Shown here in pieces: positions 4,814-7,392 of a stretch of 7,392 nt of DNA. The DNA is from Kangiella sp. Its GTDB lineage: Bacteria; Pseudomonadota; Gammaproteobacteria; Enterobacterales; Kangiellaceae. The DNA lies in assembly GCA_026195755.1 (NCBI GenBank), contig JAPHRL010000157.1, positions 1 through 7,392 on the forward strand, written 5' to 3'. Position numbers and translations under genes: made by a program. Below the pieces are notes generated by a model. That model made no database searches and had not been told where the DNA came from. It saw only the letters and a program-made list of their open reading frames with translations. Every line of letters starts with the position of its first letter. Position 1 is the stretch's first letter.

Positions 4814-5248
4814 ATGGACACAAAAACACTGGGTATTATCAGCATCGTAATACTTTCCAGCCTCTTGAGCGCCTGCAATGACGATTCTTCTAAAGAGTCA
4901 AACAAAGCAAAATCAGAAGCCCAAAATGATGATGAGATTGGTGTTCTGGAACCTTATTTAGAAGAACCCGTCTTAGAGTCACACCACAATGGTGAACGAA
5001 AATTTGGTCTCTACTATGAAAGCAATAGGCAAGGAAAATTCCAAGACTGTAAAACAGGTAAGCAATACATTGTCTATCTCAATGAGGAAAACAGTCTACT
5101 CCACACAACCTACTTTGCATTAGCCCAAGATAATGAGCAAAGACTACTGTTCGAACTAGTCGCTAAAGTCGAGACTGATAATAATGACGTCAGCATACTT
5201 CAAACACAGAAGCTTTTAAGAGTTGTTCATCTAGGCAGCTGCCCTTGA
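4814..5248 (+). CDS. Lipoprotein of unknown function
   Basis: A 144-residue protein with a lipoprotein signal: hydrophobic residues 6-18 and lipobox LSAC with the acylated Cys at 21. Asn at +2 fits outer-membrane sorting. A polar, low-complexity linker (22-42) leads into a compact domain of about 43-144 with alternating hydrophobic residues, probably beta-rich. The domain holds Cys79 (KFQDCKTGKQY) and Cys143 near the end (LGSCP), a possible disulfide. The pattern of a small beta domain with F-x-DC-x-TG and a C-terminal CP loosely recalls NlpE-like or COG3650-type lipoproteins; I would not assign it on this. The start has a strong TAGGAG 5 nt upstream. It follows the isoaspartyl peptidase gene by 30 bp and may act with it in the periplasm, or simply share its transcript. 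Confidence 0.86.
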   Translation: MDTKTLGIISIVILSSLLSACNDDSSKESNKAKSEAQNDDEIGVLEPYLEEPVLESHHNGERKFGLYYESNRQGKFQDCKTGKQYIVYLNEENSLLHTTYFALAQDNEQRLLFELVAKVETDNNDVSILQTQKLLRVVHLGSCP

Positions 5249-5249
5249 T

Positions 5250-5341
5250 ATACCTTTAACCCCCAGCCGCCCCCTTCTCTTGTTGGCCCCAGACTTAATA
5301 TATTCTGACACTTTCCTGCCCCTTTCCAGCTCCCTGACTCC
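5250..5341 (+). terminator. C-rich, G-poor region, candidate Rho-dependent termination site
   Basis: The 92 bases after the lipoprotein stop contain about 39 C and only 10 G, with pyrimidine clusters such as CCGCCCCCTTCTCTTG and no stable hairpin. Unstructured C-over-G RNA directly after a stop codon is the mark of Rho loading (rut) sites. This suggests how the peptidase-lipoprotein transcript ends before the next gene. Confidence 0.4.
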
Positions 5342-5529
5342 ATACTTATTGGAGCATAACCGCATCAAAAATGACTTAAATTTCATACACTTTAATGCAG
5401 ATATGAAGCGGTCATTTGTTCCTTTCTACTGTACTATAAAATCACCCACGTTAAATCCTAAATAGACATCAAGAATAAATAACTTGGGTATAACCATAAC
5501 AATTTCACCATAGCTAAAAGGAACTTCAC
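5342..5529 (+). promoter_or_regulatory. Upstream region of the GMC oxidoreductase gene
   Basis: This AT-rich stretch has no convincing gene. Possible -10 hexamers are TATAAC (5489-5494, in the context TTGGGTATAA shared with the pyrC promoter) and a TATAAA in CTATAAAAT near 5434-5442. Neither has a good -35 at 16-18 bp. An inverted repeat TTCATA (5382-5387) / TATGAA (5402-5407), centres 20 bp apart, could be an operator. The gene's ribosome site AAAGGAA lies just before its start at 5530. Confidence 0.3.
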
Positions 5530-7242
5530 ATGTCATTTAATTATTCTAAATTTTTTAAAGGAACCAACCCAGAGCCTGCTGGCGAATCCCAAGGATATCC
5601 AGTCCCTGGTCGCCAATCTGCGACATCCGACGAGATAGCTGGCAATGCTTTTTTTGCTTCGCAATGTGACTGGCAAAACGTTGTTAATGAAGAATATGAC
5701 TACATCGTTATCGGAACAGGCCCAACCGGCGTTGCCTTTATCGAGCAAATCTACTCGCTTAATCCAAAAGCAAAAATACTGATGCTGGAAAGAGGTGGTT
5801 TCTGGCTACCCGTGCATTACCAAATGCTACCCGATGCCTTTGCTCAAACTACCGGCTCACCACCAACCACCTACCCGTGGTCACGAACTCGAAAAATCGT
5901 CACCACCTCACCAGACTTTTTCCAGGCTGGATACATCCCTGTTGTAGGTGGCCGCTCAACTTATTGGAGCGCCTGGAGCCCCTCGCCTACCCCCAACCTG
6001 ATGCGAGACTGGCCACAGGAAATGATCGACGTTACCTTACAGCCCGACTTTTGGGAAAGAGCCAAAAAGTTTTTGCATGTTACGTCGATGGATAAAATCA
6101 ATGATGGTGTCTACGGCAATCTGCAATCACAGCTGGATGCCAATATCGCCAATAACTTTAAGCAGTTTGTTCCAACTGCGGAGAATGCTTTTCCAGCACC
6201 CATCGCTGTCGCCAACCCAGAATGGAAGACCGTCAAGTTTTATAAGTACTCAACGGTAGGCACCTTATTAAACATCCATCAAAAACAAAAAGACTTGTCT
6301 CAAACAGGTGATGGGGAACCTCTCACGATTGTCGACCAATGTGTTGTTGAGCAGTTAGTGCATGATAACGAAGGCCAGGTCATAGCCATCAGCACCAGCA
6401 GAGGAAGCGTTAATGTTGCCAATGCAAAAATTATTTTAGCCATGGGCGCGATTCCACCAGCAACACTCCTTATGAATTCTTTCAAAGACAGTCTTCCCAA
6501 TGCCGGACAAAGGTATACCGGACACTTTATGTCACACGTTACCGCACGTGTTAAACGCTCAGCTTTTGATGACCTATCCAACTTAGAAATAGGTGCAGTT
6601 TACCTTGAAGGAAAAGCGAGCAATGGCCTTCAATACCATGTTCAAGCTAGCGTTTTTGCCGAACAGAATCCCGCCGAGGATAGCACTACGCTGGCTCGTG
6701 AGTGTCCTGATGCTGCAGCGGCTCCAACCAGCGAGCAGATGCTGGGTTCTGAAGATTACGTTGTTTTTGTCTGCGCCACTTTAGGCGAAGTCAGCGAGAA
6801 AAATGACAACAACTGGATAAAGCCCAATCACAACCAGGACCCAACCACCAACATTAATCTTCAGTTATTACTGGGCGATGAGGATAGACAATTATGGGAC
6901 GAACTGGACGATGCTACCTACCAAACGATTGCTGCACTATCATCAAAACAATCAACTCCCGAGATCGAATACTGGGTTGATAAGCCTGATGGTAGCGGCT
7001 ATTGGACATCCGACAAGCCACCACAAGATCAAATCCGACTCAACATCATTGTTCATGAAGCATCCCAGTTATGGGTCGGAGTCGATCCTAATGACTCTGT
7101 CGTCGGCCTCGATTACCGCCCCCATGATGTCAACAATGTCTATGTTACTGGTGCCGGGCTCTTCCCTACTTCTGGCTCATGGAATCCCACCCTGACCATG
7201 TGTGGATTTGCTCAGGACTTAGCTACAAAGCTGGAACAATAA
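5530..7242 (+). CDS. GMC-family FAD oxidoreductase, pyranose-oxidase-like
   Basis: A 570-residue FAD-dependent alcohol or sugar oxidoreductase. The N-terminal 53 residues are polar, with no signal peptide, so it is probably cytoplasmic. The FAD Rossmann site is at 57-90: DYIVIGTGPTG (Gly62, Gly64, Gly67) and the ribose-binding Glu87 (LMLERGG). VVGGRSTYWSAWSPSP (138-153) matches the flavin-contact loop of pyranose 2-oxidase, where fungal enzymes have STHW and link FAD through that His; here it is Tyr145, so FAD is likely non-covalent. The C-terminal GMC domain (about 495-565) shows the catalytic pair His509 (IIVHEAS) and Asn552 (GSWNPTLT), with the usual VxxLDYRxxxVxNxYVTGA strand. Length is shorter than fungal pyranose oxidase (about 620). 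Substrate unknown: sugar, polyol or other alcohol. AAAGGAA supports the start. It seems to be a single-gene transcript. Confidence 0.92.
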   Translation: MSFNYSKFFKGTNPEPAGESQGYPVPGRQSATSDEIAGNAFFASQCDWQNVVNEEYDYIVIGTGPTGVAFIEQIYSLNPKAKILMLERGGFWLPVHYQMLPDAFAQTTGSPPTTYPWSRTRKIVTTSPDFFQAGYIPVVGGRSTYWSAWSPSPTPNLMRDWPQEMIDVTLQPDFWERAKKFLHVTSMDKINDGVYGNLQSQLDANIANNFKQFVPTAENAFPAPIAVANPEWKTVKFYKYSTVGTLLNIHQKQKDLSQTGDGEPLTIVDQCVVEQLVHDNEGQVIAISTSRGSVNVANAKIILAMGAIPPATLLMNSFKDSLPNAGQRYTGHFMSHVTARVKRSAFDDLSNLEIGAVYLEGKASNGLQYHVQASVFAEQNPAEDSTTLARECPDAAAAPTSEQMLGSEDYVVFVCATLGEVSEKNDNNWIKPNHNQDPTTNINLQLLLGDEDRQLWDELDDATYQTIAALSSKQSTPEIEYWVDKPDGSGYWTSDKPPQDQIRLNIIVHEASQLWVGVDPNDSVVGLDYRPHDVNNVYVTGAGLFPTSGSWNPTLTMCGFAQDLATKLEQ

Positions 7243-7267
7243 CCCGCCCTACCTTTATTGAACATAA

Positions 7268-7299
7268 AAAAAGCCCGATAAAAAACTACTGGGCTTTTT
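7268..7299. terminator. Bidirectional intrinsic terminator
   Basis: AAAAAGCCC (7268-7276) and GGGCTTTTT (7291-7299) form a 9-bp stem with a 14-nt loop. It is flanked by an A-run on the left and a T-run on the right, so it can stop transcripts from both sides. It lies 25 nt after the oxidoreductase stop. Confidence 0.85.
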
Positions 7300-7351
7300 A
7301 CCAATCTAATTATGCAGGACATTATTCAAGTTCGCGGCGCCTGACTGTTTT

Positions 7352-7392
7352 TTAGCGGAGGCGACCTTCAGGGTCGTTGAGCACAAAAAAAC
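7352..7392 (-). CDS. Possible 3' end of a convergent gene, partial
   Basis: On the minus strand one frame reads FFVLNDPEGRLR and then a TAA stop (7354-7352); the rest lies beyond the window. The codons use C or G at the third position more than chance would suggest. A bidirectional terminator 52 bp downstream fits a gene converging on the oxidoreductase. Only 12 full codons are visible. The same stretch contains a small hairpin (CGACC/GGTCG, 7362-7376) and a T-run on the minus strand, so it could instead be non-coding. Function cannot be judged. Confidence 0.3.
   Translation of the reverse strand, partial: FFVLNDPEGRLR

Noticed and set aside
5234..5243. Palindrome GGCAGCTGCC at the end of the lipoprotein gene as a terminator
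   Set aside because: It has almost no loop, lies within codons and is not followed by a T-run; more likely chance.
5280..5465. Plus-strand frame of 61 codons between the lipoprotein and the oxidoreductase
   Set aside because: No ribosome site, an unusual composition caused by the C-rich tract, and no recognisable protein features.
6878..7195. Plus-strand 105-codon frame inside the oxidoreductase
   Set aside because: It lies over the C-terminal GMC domain, whose His509 and Asn552 motifs are intact in the main frame.

Overview
The window looks like chromosomal DNA of a marine-type gammaproteobacterium of moderate GC content. The pyrC-rnt pair is typical of that class, and pyrC, rnt and gloA all match their E. 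coli counterparts residue by residue at the metal sites. The overall style resembles Kangiella and related Oceanospirillales, but that placement is inference. No mobile element, CRISPR array, rRNA or tRNA was found. The content is ordinary housekeeping genes mixed with lineage-specific exported proteins.

Left part (1-1292, all minus strand): the 5' end of an unidentified secreted protein that runs off the window, a small acidic lipoprotein, and gloA (glyoxalase I, methylglyoxal detoxification). Between gloA and pyrC lie 381 non-coding bases. They hold a perfect 19-bp palindrome at the likely gloA start point, a pair of 15-bp direct repeats around a long hairpin, and the pyrC promoter.

Middle (1674-3572): pyrC (dihydroorotase, pyrimidine synthesis) overlaps rnt (RNase T, tRNA and stable RNA 3' trimming) by 8 bp, so the two form a coupled operon. 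An 82-residue four-cysteine protein of unknown function converges on rnt. Its promoter carries a near-perfect Fur box over the -10, so it is probably an iron-repressed gene. This is the most interesting regulatory signal in the window.

Right part (3761-7242, plus strand): an exported isoaspartyl peptidase/L-asparaginase followed 30 bp later by a lipoprotein, probably one transcript ending at a C-rich, G-poor, Rho-type region. After that comes a 570-residue FAD-dependent GMC-family oxidoreductase with pyranose-oxidase-like features, in which the usual flavin-linking histidine position is a tyrosine. A strong bidirectional intrinsic terminator follows. The last 41 bases may be the 3' end of another minus-strand gene.

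No multi-gene novel system is evident. The best leads are the Fur-controlled four-Cys protein, the GMC oxidase variant, and the repeat and hairpin structures between gloA and pyrC.
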